Shown: positions 12,701-25,600 of the stretch, one piece after another | Layout of the letters: each line of letters opens with the position of its first letter | How positions within the stretch are numbered: the stretch's first letter is position 1 | Source of the DNA: Dermanyssus gallinae | Lineage: Eukaryota > Arthropoda > Arachnida > Mesostigmata > Dermanyssidae | Assembly (NCBI GenBank): GCA_003439945.1 | Contig: QVRM01001255.1 | Span: forward strand, 104,453 to 168,452 | Reading direction: 5' to 3' | DNA: 64,000 nucleotides | The notes under the pieces: model-generated | What the model was told of the DNA's origin: nothing | Database searches by the model: none | The model's input: the letters and a program-made list of their open reading frames with translations, nothing else | Translations under genes and position numbers: made by a program

Positions 12701-15700
12701 TCGGGAGGTCTTTTAAGAGTACGGAGAATAGGAGTGGGCTTAGGTTATCGCCCTGCGCCAGGCCCGTTGTCTGTATGAAAGGCTGGAGCTCCGCTACCCC
12801 GTCGTCGATGGTGATCCTATTCTCCTGGAGAATTTGTGCGAGAAGCTTCAGCACCTTCATTGGGACCCCTACCTCAGCCAGTGTGCGCAAAGCCTTCTCT
12901 CAAGGGGCCGAGTCAAAGGCCGCCTTGAAATCCACGAATACCGCATACAGCGGGTTACGTGGCTTAGCCAGTGCTGCCTTGATATCTGCCAGCAGAATCG
13001 TACACGCTGTTTCTGTAGATCGCTCTCTCCGAAACCCATGTTGTTCCATTGGTATGGCATGAACACTTTCAAGAAAGTTGTCTAGTCTCCTCGTCAAGAG
13101 GGCAGAGAGTAGCTTATAACAAACGCTCTTTTTCGCAATGCCTCGCCATGACGAGGGGGCTGTCGGGTCGCCCTTGCCTTTGGGGATTACGAGTAGGGTG
13201 GCGTCTCTCCATTGAGTTGGAAGAGTCCCAGCGCGCAAGCATTCGTTGAATAGGGCTGTCCAGCACGGTGCCAACACAAAGCCCTTCTTTAGGTGCTCGT
13301 TGCAGACATTGTCGGGACCGGCCGCTTTTTTGTTTCGTAAGCTATCCAGGCCCTGCATTAGCTCTCGGACTGTGAACTCCCTCTCAAGAATATCACGACC
13401 CCCTTCAGTGTCCTCATCCCACACGGCAGCGAAGTATGGAACCGCGCGAGGTATTGTGTCAGACGACGCGAACATGTCCGAGAAGTGATCGATGAGGGAA
13501 GCAGAGCTTATCGGGCAGGCCGCTGTCCTGGAACAGTTCGATAGCCATTTGTATGGCTGGCTCTCTGCCTCGGCAATCAGCCGGTTTTCCAGGAGCTCAT
13601 GATACTTCTTCCGCCGCATTTCGTACGTCTTTCGGCAGATCGTCCTGAAGACGGAGGCCAGCGCGCGAAATGCTGGTTGCTCCTCTGCGAGAAGCCTGAA
13701 GCCAATTTGCGCCCTCCGGGCGAGACGGCAGTTGTGGTCAAACCATGGCCTGTGCTTCTTGTTCCTTCTGTCGGGAGGCGGTAGTGCGCACGCCTGTAGA
13801 ATCTCGGTGAGCTGTTGCGCATACCCGTCTGTGTTCACCACGGGAGGCACTGGGAGCACCTCGTGAGCGCGTTCCATAAGCTTGACCATATTCAGTTTTC
13901 GCGAAAAGGATTCGTGTCTGGCTGTTCGATCGGAAGCGACTCGCACCGTAATGTCAATTGCCATCGGAATTTGGGCACGAATGCTCGCGCCTTCCGCGAG
14001 TGAGTTGTTCTCGCCCTGAAACTTAACTTTATCCCTGGTTAAGTTTGTTCCGAAAACGTCGATAGCGGAACTGCCGGCGTGACCCAGAAATGTCGGTACC
14101 GAGCACGGGTTGGCAATCCAGCATCCGTAGTCCGCCAGCGTATCACGGAGAGCCATTGCACGAGCGGAGTCGGGCTGGTCAATGCGGGCGTTGAAATCTC
14201 CGGCGACGACTAGTGGGGCGGAACGGAGAGGATGCACGGCTTCGATTCCACTGACAAGCTTTTCCACCATAACTTGGGTTGACTCCTCAGCGTCGGGTTT
14301 GACGTAGGCTGCTACTATGCATAGTTGCGGCCCGCGTAGCGCGATGATGTTGTTATCGGTCATGCAAGGCGTGAGGTCGCCGACTCTGTGACTGTAAAAC
14401 ACGGAAAAATATGACAAGTCAAGGAGACCAACGGAGTGCTCATAGGCTTCTTGAGTGCCGTGTCCGTAAGTTCAATCTGAAGCTCGCAATAACTACTCGT
14501 AAAAGCGGCACCCGCGGTTACCCTATGCGGGCGACCTGGCACTCACAGTTTAGGCGCGAAAGGCGCACCACCTCGAGGAGACAGCCAACGTTGTGCTGAA
14601 AGTGATCAAGAAATGGATCGACGAGGAGGATTGGCAACGTGAGTACAAAAAACTGACTTACTACACACACAGGTCCTTACAGGTCATGGGCTGTTCCACA
14701 CATATTTGAAGAGGATTGGAAATACCGATTTTGCCACTTGGTTACCCAAGACACACCGGAACACACTGTGTTCCACTACCCGGCATGGAGAGCACTAAGA
14801 GGTGGGCTCTCGGAGATACTTTAGACCTAAAAGATGTTGTCGCACGTATGTTGGAGTCTCAAGAACAGGAGTCCCAAGAATAGACTTGTAAACATAATAA
14901 AAGGGATCATGATGGCCAAGGAAGAGGCTGTACGACGGCGCACCGTCGACTTCATTGTGAATAACGAGGTTGGCGAACGTATCGCCGTGATGGTGAACGT
15001 GGTCTCGACGGCGGTCGATCTAACTGACGGCGCCCACAAACGAGCTTTGTGAAAACCTGAAGCTTGCAAAAAAATTTAACTTGCAGAGTTTTAAACAAGA
15101 AGCGGTGCTGAGAGTTTGATTGTGATAGTATTAGAGACCCACCCTTATTAACTGTGAGCAAGATCAGTTTACAACTTATAGACACACGTTCTCAGGATAA
15201 AATTGTCGCTCCATCTGTCTTCTAAATAAAAATGATGATATTTAAACTTATAGGACCCAGTTATGGGGACGACAGAAGGTATGAGGACATTAGCAGGTAA
15301 TACAAAAGTGTTGGTAGTCATCGACGTTCCAGCCGGCGTGTAGTCCTACACAGCGTGTTTAAAAGTATTCCCACTCTTGTATAAAAAGATTCGTCAGTAG
15401 CGATCTGTGGCAAAACTGGCGCCGCCCAACGGCCTCTCGTGACCCGCTCGGCTTGTAGATCGAACCCGTGAATACAAAACAGCGGCTGGCGCCTAGCCAA
15501 CCGGCGATCAATTCGTCGAATCAATTGTTTCGTTAGTGGTCGCATACAGCGGCAACAACCGCAACCGCAGCAGGAAACCGTCGGTAGTACTGCTGAAGTA
15601 ACCTGCTCTGTTTTAGCTTTTCTGCCTTTCGATTATCGGTATTGTGATATTAGTAGTTTGTCTGACAATGGAAGCGACGAAACAACTACGATTTCGCAAT

Positions 15701-16568
15701 TTACGTGCATTGCCACGCGTCCAAGAGTGTACCAAACGCAGCTAAAGCTGTACAAGTATTTTTTCTCCGGGGAGAGGGAAAAATGCTTTAACTGCACATC
15801 CAAAGCGGGACTCGATGCCGATGTTGTTGGCATAATACCCACTACAAACCTCGCACCTACATGGCCTCAGGAAGAGTCGAGGAGCTGGAACCATTCTTTA
15901 TTACTACAACAACTGCCGTCATTACTGCCAAGCCCTCGTGTTGCTACAGGCGCACCTTAAAATAATCAACCGTCTTCGCACGAACCTGGTTAACTAGGAC
16001 ATCACTTTATGGTAGCAGATAGTGGACTCTCACCATCATGCTATCGAGCAGGAGTACAGAACAGCTCAAGCATAGCAAGGGTCACTCAAAACGCGGCAAT
16101 TGCGAGCAAGGAGTCAAACAAAGAGACTGATGCGACAGCCTTGATATAACGCCTTGTGTCGTTACAGGAGCAGCTGAACTCACAATCACTTACAATCAAA
16201 GTCGATGTTTTGGTCGTGATATCACACACTATTTGTGCATCTCTGGGAAGACCTAAATGTGGTCGCCCCTATCTGAACGACACTTAACAGTTTCAATACC
16301 CTCCGTGCTAAAGCCAGGTTTGCTCTGCTATTCAAGGGCAAAGACAGTGACAACGTGGACAACCCGAACCTCTACCGGGGTACCGCGTCGGAACGCACTC
16401 TTAAGAAAATCTTCGCTATGTTTATTATATTGAGGGTCGTTTCAGCTGCGGAGAAAGCTCTACCTCCGTAGCAATTCTGATCCAGAAAGGGTTAAGGTAC
16501 ATATATATATATATATAAAGTTAGACAACTTACTAAGAAATTCCTGTTAGAATTCCTGCTTGAAAACG

Positions 16569-16622
<54 letters not shown>

Positions 16623-19600
16623 TATAAAGCTTGAATGTATTTATCTAAAGAAAATTTACCTGTACCCTCTATAGCGTTACATCCATCTTCATATACAAGA
16701 AGTGTCCTGCAACGAAAACAATATAAGCACATATTTGTATTTGAACTCAAAACGTGAATGTGTGATTTAATCTCCTTGACGGCAATGAAATTAAAATAAA
16801 TAACATCTAGCCGGGTTTCTACAGAAGAATTCCAATAATATTGCTTGAAGTAGGCCCAGGATACTTGCGGAAACGCCACGAATGGCTAGTTTTCCATTAC
16901 TACAGTGATAGTAGCAGTGTCAAAGGCAGTCGACAAAAACGGCCACCATAACGCTCGGTTTGACGCTGTTCACAATAGCTGCATATGACGGCGTTATAGG
17001 ATAGTACGTCAAAAGCGAGTGGCACTGAAAGACATCTTTTTCCTAAGCTCCACTAAGCGAAACAGATTAAGTTTCATGCCTAAGCGCACGAAATCTGCGC
17101 AGTGATACTCCTATTTTTATTGCATATTTTATAGCAGCCAGAGAAAGGTGCCATTTTGCACTAACGAGCGAGAGGCTTTTTTTGATTTCGAAATGATTTG
17201 TGTCGTAGGTATGCATGGCAAATACACATATATACAATATATTATACCACATTTCTTAAAGAGATAACACGGTGATTACGGCCTAGAGTGAATGGAAACG
17301 TCAATGTCATTCCCTGCAGGAACTATATAGTTATCTTCTTTTTAGAAGAGTTCTCCATGCTATAGAGTAACGTGACAGACACTACCTCTGACTCGTTGGC
17401 CCGCTTGGCTTCTTATTTCGTGAGCCGAGACACTTCTCCACATGCCAGGACTCTATCAGTATCGGTTTAGTTGTCTAAGTATGTCTATGAATTACGTACG
17501 CACCATTACAGATAGAAACGAGAGAATATATTTGATTTATTCGTGTCAATCGCGTCTTGCAGATGTAAAACGCAGATGCTCTTAAGACTAGTTTGCAGCA
17601 AAAGTTTGAGAGGGGTGTAATTCAGGTATCCGGGTGTGAGTAGGCTCGAGTCAGGAGAATGTTTGATGTTATTTGTTTTTTGCTTCATCATTTAGATGGG
17701 AACCTCGAGAGCTTCTCATACTGACAATTTCTAACGATTCCATTCGGTTGTATTTCCTCATTTCGCTTTGTTTAATATCGCTTTGTGTATGTGGATTATT
17801 TGTTTGAAGTATTGGTACACAGTCAGCGCGACTTGCTGATGCGTGGTTACCGCTTCATAACATTGCCTTACAGTGACGATTTAATATATAATGCCGAAAC
17901 ATAACATGGTAAGTTTTAAAGCAGTGTTTCCTGATTATGATAACGTACAATCCGTGAAACGTACGTAGCCGATAATGTAGACTGTAGTAATAACAGACGC
18001 GTGATATATTCAGTATAAGCGGAACCATTTTATGGCATGTAAAGTGGTTGAAAACTGTTAGCTTCACAATTATACCCAGTACCCCAGTATCGCCTAGTAC
18101 TTCCTACACACTTCCTTTAATACGCAGCATTTCATACGTGTAGTCCCCAATAATCGTAACTATGTGACATCTGGCAACCCATATATTAAAATTATAAGCA
18201 TACATTTGATTGCCTTAATACCATGCTTTCTTAATGCCGATGCCATACATTTATCGAATAAATGAACGCTTCTTTCTTGCATATGTATACGTTAAACGCT
18301 TTGTAACGTATTTGTGTCAATTGATTTATATATATGGAAATCGTATGTAAAAGACTACTTACGCACTATTTTGCATGGTGATGAGCTGGTTGACCCTTTT
18401 AGTGTCGGTGTACACTTGCATATTCAGATTGGGACTATGATTCCGATATGAAAAATATCCGGGCGCAATGGGCATAGAAGCATCTTTCTTTAAATCTCGA
18501 TCGTAATAACTGTGGCGATGCGACAGAAAATAAGCATAAGGCTTTCTGAATATGGCCTGGCAAGTCAAGTGTAACGACATTTGATTACACGACGTATTGA
18601 TCTACTCTAGGACATATATATATATATATATATATATACGTCAGGGGACGCATGATAGTATATATATACTATCATGCGTCCCCTACAGGCTTGGAGCTTA
18701 ACCTGAGGTATGTCCTCAATGCACCGAGAGCCGGACATGTCAAGATATATAGGGTTTCCCTAACAGTCCTTGTGGCAGCATGGCCGCTGACACTCACCGG
18801 TATGGTTAATCATCTATTCTCAATGAGCATCGCTCAAAGAAAATTCTATCAACAACAGGGATCGAACCGGGGACCGGTAGATGACAACCATGACTAGCGC
18901 ACTAGTTCCATAGACCAATATATATATATATATATATATGTACAGGGTCATTCGTATCAAAATTTACTTCTTTCGAGGTTTGATAGAACTCGGCAAGAAA
19001 TAAATGTTTCCCTATAGAGGATGGACGCGGAAACGTTTTGTCTAGGAGTGAGGATGAAATTTATAAAAGTCGTTATTCTGCCTTTTCTCCACCTACATAG
19101 TTGTGCGAAATCTACGTTTGCGGGAGAACCATGTTAACGCATGAAGGAACCGATTATACCGGCGTGTTCGGAGGAAAATTCTGCACAACGTAGGACACTT
19201 CACTAGCTTGCGTAGCGAAAAGCAAATACCCAGATTGAAGAAAGTCATAAAAAGTCGATATGTTGTTATGTCTTACATTAACGCTTTTTCGTGAAAAATT
19301 GTAAAATGTTTCCATTACGACCAAAAATTTATGTCCAAAAGACCAGTCTCACGCAATAGCAAATTTAATGCCCACCACTTTCATACCAAAGTGATGGTGC
19401 TGCGTTACGTAGTTGTCAAGTCACTAAGCTTTTTCGATAGCCATATCGAAAGCGAAGGCATGCATATTTGCATAGGGCGTATGAAAAAGTTAGGTACATA
19501 TTTTGACGTGTGGTAGAACTCAGCAAGAGAATATTTTTCCTAGTGGAAGGAGGGAGCGGAAACGTCTTGGCAAATGTTTACGGTTCGGAACATGAAAACT

Positions 19601-22600
19601 TGCACGTAAAACATAACAACTATGACTGTCGAAAACGCTTAGTTACTTGACAACTACGTAACGCAAAACCATCGCCTTGGTACAGAAATGGCGGGCATTA
19701 AATTTGCTATTGCGTGAGAGTGGTCTTTTGGACGTACATTTTTGGTCGCAATGGAAACATTTTACGATTTTTCATGAAAAAACGTTAACGTAACATATCG
19801 ACATTTCTTAATCTGGTTATTCGCTTTTCGCTACGCAAGCTAGTCTTTCGTCGTGCAGAAATTTCCTCCGAACACGCCGGAATAATCGATTCCTTCATGC
19901 GTTGACTGGTTCTCCCGCAAAGTCGATTTCGCACAACTATGTAGGAGAAAAAAAGCAGAATAACTACTTTTATAAACTTCACTCTCTCTCCTAAACAAGA
20001 CGTTTCCGCGTCCTCCCACAATTAGAAAAAAATATTTTCTTGTCGAGTTCTATCAAACCTCGAAAGAAGTACATTTTTACCCGTCTTCCATAGGGCTGAG
20101 CGCACTTCATGCATTGATCTGACCATCACGCGCCGGGCTGAGGCCAATAAGATTTTAAACTAGGACGTTCTACAAAACGAATAATCGCTTAGCGACCATT
20201 TTACTATCAAATTCCACGTGGCTACCACCATGACGAAAAATCCACCAACGCCGCATCCGCCCGTCAGACGCCAGAAAGCCGAACGGCCTCTGAGGTCCCT
20301 AAGGACCCTTATGGGGACAGAAGGCCCGCCAACTACAGCGGCAGGCCTTCACAGGCTTCTAGAAACGGCCTGCAAAGCCTCCCAGGCCCTTAGCACGCAC
20401 CCGGGACGCCAAGGCACACCAAAACACTGGTGGAATGCCGCGCTAAGACAACTGAGAAAGAAGTGTCTAAGAGCGAAGAGGACCTTCCAGAAGTCATCCT
20501 ACAAGGGGTTCTAGACGCTGCGCCGGGCCTAGACGGATCCCGGTCTCCGCGGGCACGACGCTCATGAAAGAACTCCCAGAAGCAGTGGCGACAGCGGCGA
20601 CCGGGATGCTTCGGTCGGGCTAGTTTCCTGATGCATGGAAGGTCGCAGGCCTTGTTCTTATACCTAAGAGTCCCAGCTCATACCGCCCCATCTGTCTACT
20701 CGGCTCCCTGACCAACGCATTTGAGTTCATCGTGGAGGCACGCCTCCGGGACTTCACAAAGGGGAACGGCCTGCTATCGAAAGCCCAACACGGGTTTCGC
20801 AAGAGCCAGTCAACTATCGACGCTATACGACAGATCCAGACGCAGGCCGAACTCCTCCACGAGTCTCCGTCAAGAAGACAATGTTTTTACCTAGCAATTC
20901 TACTTGACGTTCGAAACGCTTTTAACACTTCACTCTGGAGAGTCATTCTGGAGACTTAACAGAAAAAACGTTTTTTCCTACTTCCGAATAGTTTCAAACT
21001 ACCAGCAAGGCAGAACTATTTTGTCTCACGGAACCAGTTTTGACATGACTGCAGGGATACCACAGGGCTCTATACTTGGCTCCCTGCTATGGAACATAAC
21101 ACACGACGACGTGCTGCGGCTAAGGGACCTCCCTTCCGGGGTCAACCTCCTAGCCTATGCCGACGTCCTCGTCCTTACAGTCCAGACCCGGACTCCCGAT
21201 CTACTACAGAGCCGTGCGAATAGATCCCCTAGACAGGGGTTTCCGCGGCACCGAACACGTGCGGCGGGCGACAGAAAAAGCAATCAAGACAGCCAAAACG
21301 TTCGCAGGGCTCATGCCCAAAACCTACGAGCCTCGACAATCCAGACGTCGCAAAATCTGTCCTCGGCCGAGTCAGTTGCCCTGTACGAAGCTCCGGCCTG
21401 GGCCACCGACACCCTAAAGTACGCCGTCAACAGGAATCGCCTGCGTCGGGCCCAGAGGGCCGAAGCTTTCAGGGTAATTACGGCGCACCGGACGGTCCGC
21501 GCAGCGGCGGCCCTCATTCTTGCTGGAACGGTCCCCTAGGACCTAAACGCAGCCGTCTATGGGGCGGCCTTCAGCGCAAAAAGGACGAGGAACGTCGGCG
21601 CACAATCGACCAATGGCAGGAGGAATGGGACGGCTTACAAGAGGGTGCCCCAGGCGTCAGTCTCCGTACCCTAATCCCAAACATTAGAGCAGCAGATTGC
21701 CCCCCCCCCCCCCCTGACTGTTCGATGAGATGCGCAAGCAGTTCCCAGTCAGGGGGACATGACTGATTTTTAGTGTGTTGGAGCCCCACACTACCAGCCC
21801 ACGCTTGTCGGGAGCTTCCCCGCCGTGGTGACCGTGTGTGCAACCGCAGTTTCCAGTTTAGTCCTCTACAAAAAAAACGTCTGGGATACCCATAACAGGC
21901 ACGACGACAACAACGACAACAATGCAATCACCACCGGCTGACATCAACAAACGATCCGGCTGTGTTCAAAATATTGACGCTAAAACGGCAGCAATCGCGG
22001 CGACCGCCGCTGCTGTCTCTCCGTCAACATGTGGGAAGGGATGCAGCATGGAGTAGATGAAACGGCAGGCGACCAGCCCGCCCCAGCAGCAGCAACTGTC
22101 GAAAGAGGCGAGAGACGTCACTGCCACGGTACTGCACATTAAAGGGGAAAATTGATGAGGTCTGCTTCGCTCGCAGTGGTGAGCCTATTACTGCGTCTGC
22201 TGATATTGTGGACAGAGCTACTTTTTTAAACATAGCTTGCGGGTATTCAAGTCCAATCACGAACGTGTGGCTAAAAAATCACTGTTAAGGGTAAAATTAA
22301 AGGCGTTCATCCGTGACTCAGTGAATACTCAATTGTCAATGAGCTGCAGACTCTGTCGGCGATTGAGGCTATTTGGGTGCGGTCGAAAAACCCCATAACT
22401 AATGCGACTAACAGTGTTATTCTCACTTTCGCGGGTATCGAATTTTCTGCTGAGGTTCATCGCGGTTTGAAAACCCACAACGTGGTACTCGAGCCTTATT
22501 ATTGTTACAAGTGCTTCATCTAAACCCCATCAGGCCGAAATGCCTATTGTTGTCCCCGCGTTGTCACCGTTGCGGCTGTAAGAATTACCTCCGTAGAGAC

Positions 22601-25600
22601 TGTATTCAATCCCAGAAGTGCTGTTTCTATAAGGAGTATCACCATAGAGTGCAGGGTGGTGCTTCTGTGTACAACGTCACCGTGTCTTGCATTTTGGCCA
22701 CTTTTTATGCTTGCCATGCCACCTGAAAAGTCCAAACAGCCACTCGCCTTGCTGAAGACCGCAAGTTGACAAATTACCGTGAACTAGAGCAGAACTTTAT
22801 TGCCCAACCAATCGCCTTCGAGACATTGGGCTCAATGGGAAAAATCACCAGGAGCCTTCTGACAGAACTGGGTGCCAGAGTCGCTGCGTCAACCGGCAAG
22901 CTTACTTTCATGGAGTAAACGTCGCTGCGCGTGTACGACGTCACCGTGTCTTGCACGTTGGTCACGTCATATGCTCGCCATACTAGCCCGGAGGTAAGCG
23001 AGTTACAAAAATGCAATTTTGCCGCAAGTTAGCCAAACATTGAATTAAAGCAAAACTATCTTTCAATCATTTGCCTTTGAGACTTTGGGCTCAATGGGAA
23101 AAATCACAAAGAGCTTTCTGGTGAAGCTGGGATACATAGTTGCCGCGTCAACCGGCGATAGAAGGACATAGCAATTTTTGCTACCATGGATATCGGTTGA
23201 AATTCAATACGGAGTTAGGGCGTCGATAATTAATTAGTTCATTGCCCACGGGCAAAGGACTCCCCAGTCCAAGTAAAGGTTTCGGGCCTTGATTTAACGT
23301 CCACGGAACTGTTTTTCACAGTGTTTCATAGACGGACATGCCCCATAAATACAAATGTGCAACGGTAGGGCTTGAACCCGCGCACCTATGTGTCTCCTCC
23401 TCCGGTTGCTAGGCGCAGACTTAAGCCACCACGCCACCGGGCTCGACGGATTCCCCTGTCTGCCGTAGCTAAATCGAGCCGGCGTCAAAAATCTATGTGC
23501 AACTTTATGACCTAAAAGAAAAAGGTAATTCGTAAAGTTCCCGCACCTCGCCTAGAGTATCACATACCTGCACTGATGCATAATTTTGCGCCGGACTCAT
23601 TTGCTATATAGGAATAGCCACTCACTTTATATTTGTTAAAAACAGCTTTTTTGGAGTCAAAGAGCTGCTGGACTTAGTGCTTTGAATATGTAATACCTGG
23701 GCAATATATGTGTAATGCCTAGATGTATACCGTGCCTTCGCAGGAAACACAGGCATGACCGAAGATGCAAAGCGCGTCCTGGGCTTTCCCAAAGCCAACG
23801 TCTGACATGTATGGTAACATTACATGTGTAAGGTTTATTCCTTCTCGTCTTAGGTTAAATTTATCTATACCAAGAGTTCCTTCTCTCCAGGGCGGCGGTT
23901 TAGTCAACGACATCTACAGAGATCTACAGAATTGCAGTGACGTCGGGGAAAGCAAGTTTAGAAAGTAAGTTCCCCATCTTCCCCCCCAACAGAATTATGT
24001 ATGTTGGCTATTGCCGAGCGTTTACGTTCTTGTCGGGGCCTACAGGGAATTTTCTGTTCTGTTTAGAGCGATCAACCTAACGGACGAGCAGGTGTTTTAG
24101 CAACAATTCATTGATCTCTCGACAAATGTCTTTGGGAAGAAAACCTCCAGCACCACAGCGTCACATGATGCCGGGTTACAATGAAATGTAAGCCTCGGTA
24201 GCGGACTACTCCGAAAAGGTTAACTTGCTTACAACGTTACCTTCACGGTGGTGGGCACAAAACACGATCTTTCGTACGAGATTTGTTTTACATTTTTTAT
24301 CAAAATATAATAAAAGAGCAACTTACCCGGTGAAGAAGTACTCATTGACTGTTACATTTATAAAGATACTTTTCTTATGGACACCTGCGCGCGATTCGCC
24401 GTCCGGATAAAAAAAACGCATGGCACGATGGTTCACGGCTGTGATTATATCATCCAGGGTGCCGTTTGACATACTGGGCTCGAAAAGTAGCATCCGCATG
24501 TCGAAATAATCGAGGGTACCATTCTGATAAGACCCTTTTTTCTTGTTGTATACGATCCTGGTAAAAGCTGTTGAGATACGCAGCTGGTCTTAGTAAGCCA
24601 AGAAGGGGGAGTCCATGGTTCAACAGTGCGTGCAAAGCAGCCAACCAGGCCCAGCTCAGCGCTCGCCTCCTAGCCGCACTTTACCCGAGGATGCGGCAAC
24701 TCTTCATCATTCTTAAAAGTTGGTGTCGCCGGACGTACAAAGCTGAACGCGCCAAATACCTGGAACAAAAGGAGTCTGCGCTGTTGGATGAGGCAGAGCG
24801 ACAACCGTACAAGTGGCTCCGCCGACAGGGATCTCCCACCTGCCCTATCAACTCACCGGCGCTCATCTCCCACTTCAGCCGCATGTTTGCGTCGGCCGAC
24901 ACCATCCCGCGCGGCATCCTCCACTACGAAGCGGCCTGGGACGAGAAAACAATGCTGCTACAGGATTCACTCTCCGCAGAGTTTTCTCTCACCGAGGTGC
25001 TTGGCGCCATGCAACGACTCCGTCTCAACAAGGCCGCCGGTCCCGACCAAGTACGTAATGAGCACCTCAAGGAGGCCATGGTACTTGCTCCTTGCTGGAC
25101 CGCCCTTTTCAACGTTAGTCTGCGCGAAGGTCGCCTCCCCAGCGACTGGCAGAGTGCTCATCTAGCAGTCATCCCGAAGGGAAAGGGCAACCCCAGAGAG
25201 CCCAGCTCGTGGCGTGGGATCGCCAAAAAGAGCTGCTGCTACAAGCTGCTCTCTGCCATCCTCACCGCCCGCCTGTCTCACTTCCTCGAGGCTCTCGGCG
25301 CCATCCCGAAAGAGCAGCACGGCTTCCGCGCAGGCAGGTCCACACTGACTGCGTGTGAGATTCTGCTGGCCAGGGTTCGGGGAGTGATGCAGTCTAGGCA
25401 CGCCAAGCAATTCCTGTACGCCGTCTTTGTGGATTTCCGCTCGGCCTTTGATGGAGCTCCCAGAGACAAGATTATCTTCAAGTTGGCTGAAGCGGGCGTG
25501 CCTGCCAACATCTTCTAGCTCATCGGGACAGGATGGGGTGGCTGAGTTGTGCCGCTTTGTGCAAACGACGGGAGTCGCGCAGGGGGACAACTTAAGTCCG

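Noticed and set aside
18652..18897. 81-codon frame on the plus strand
   Set aside because: It is an antisense translation of the SINE.
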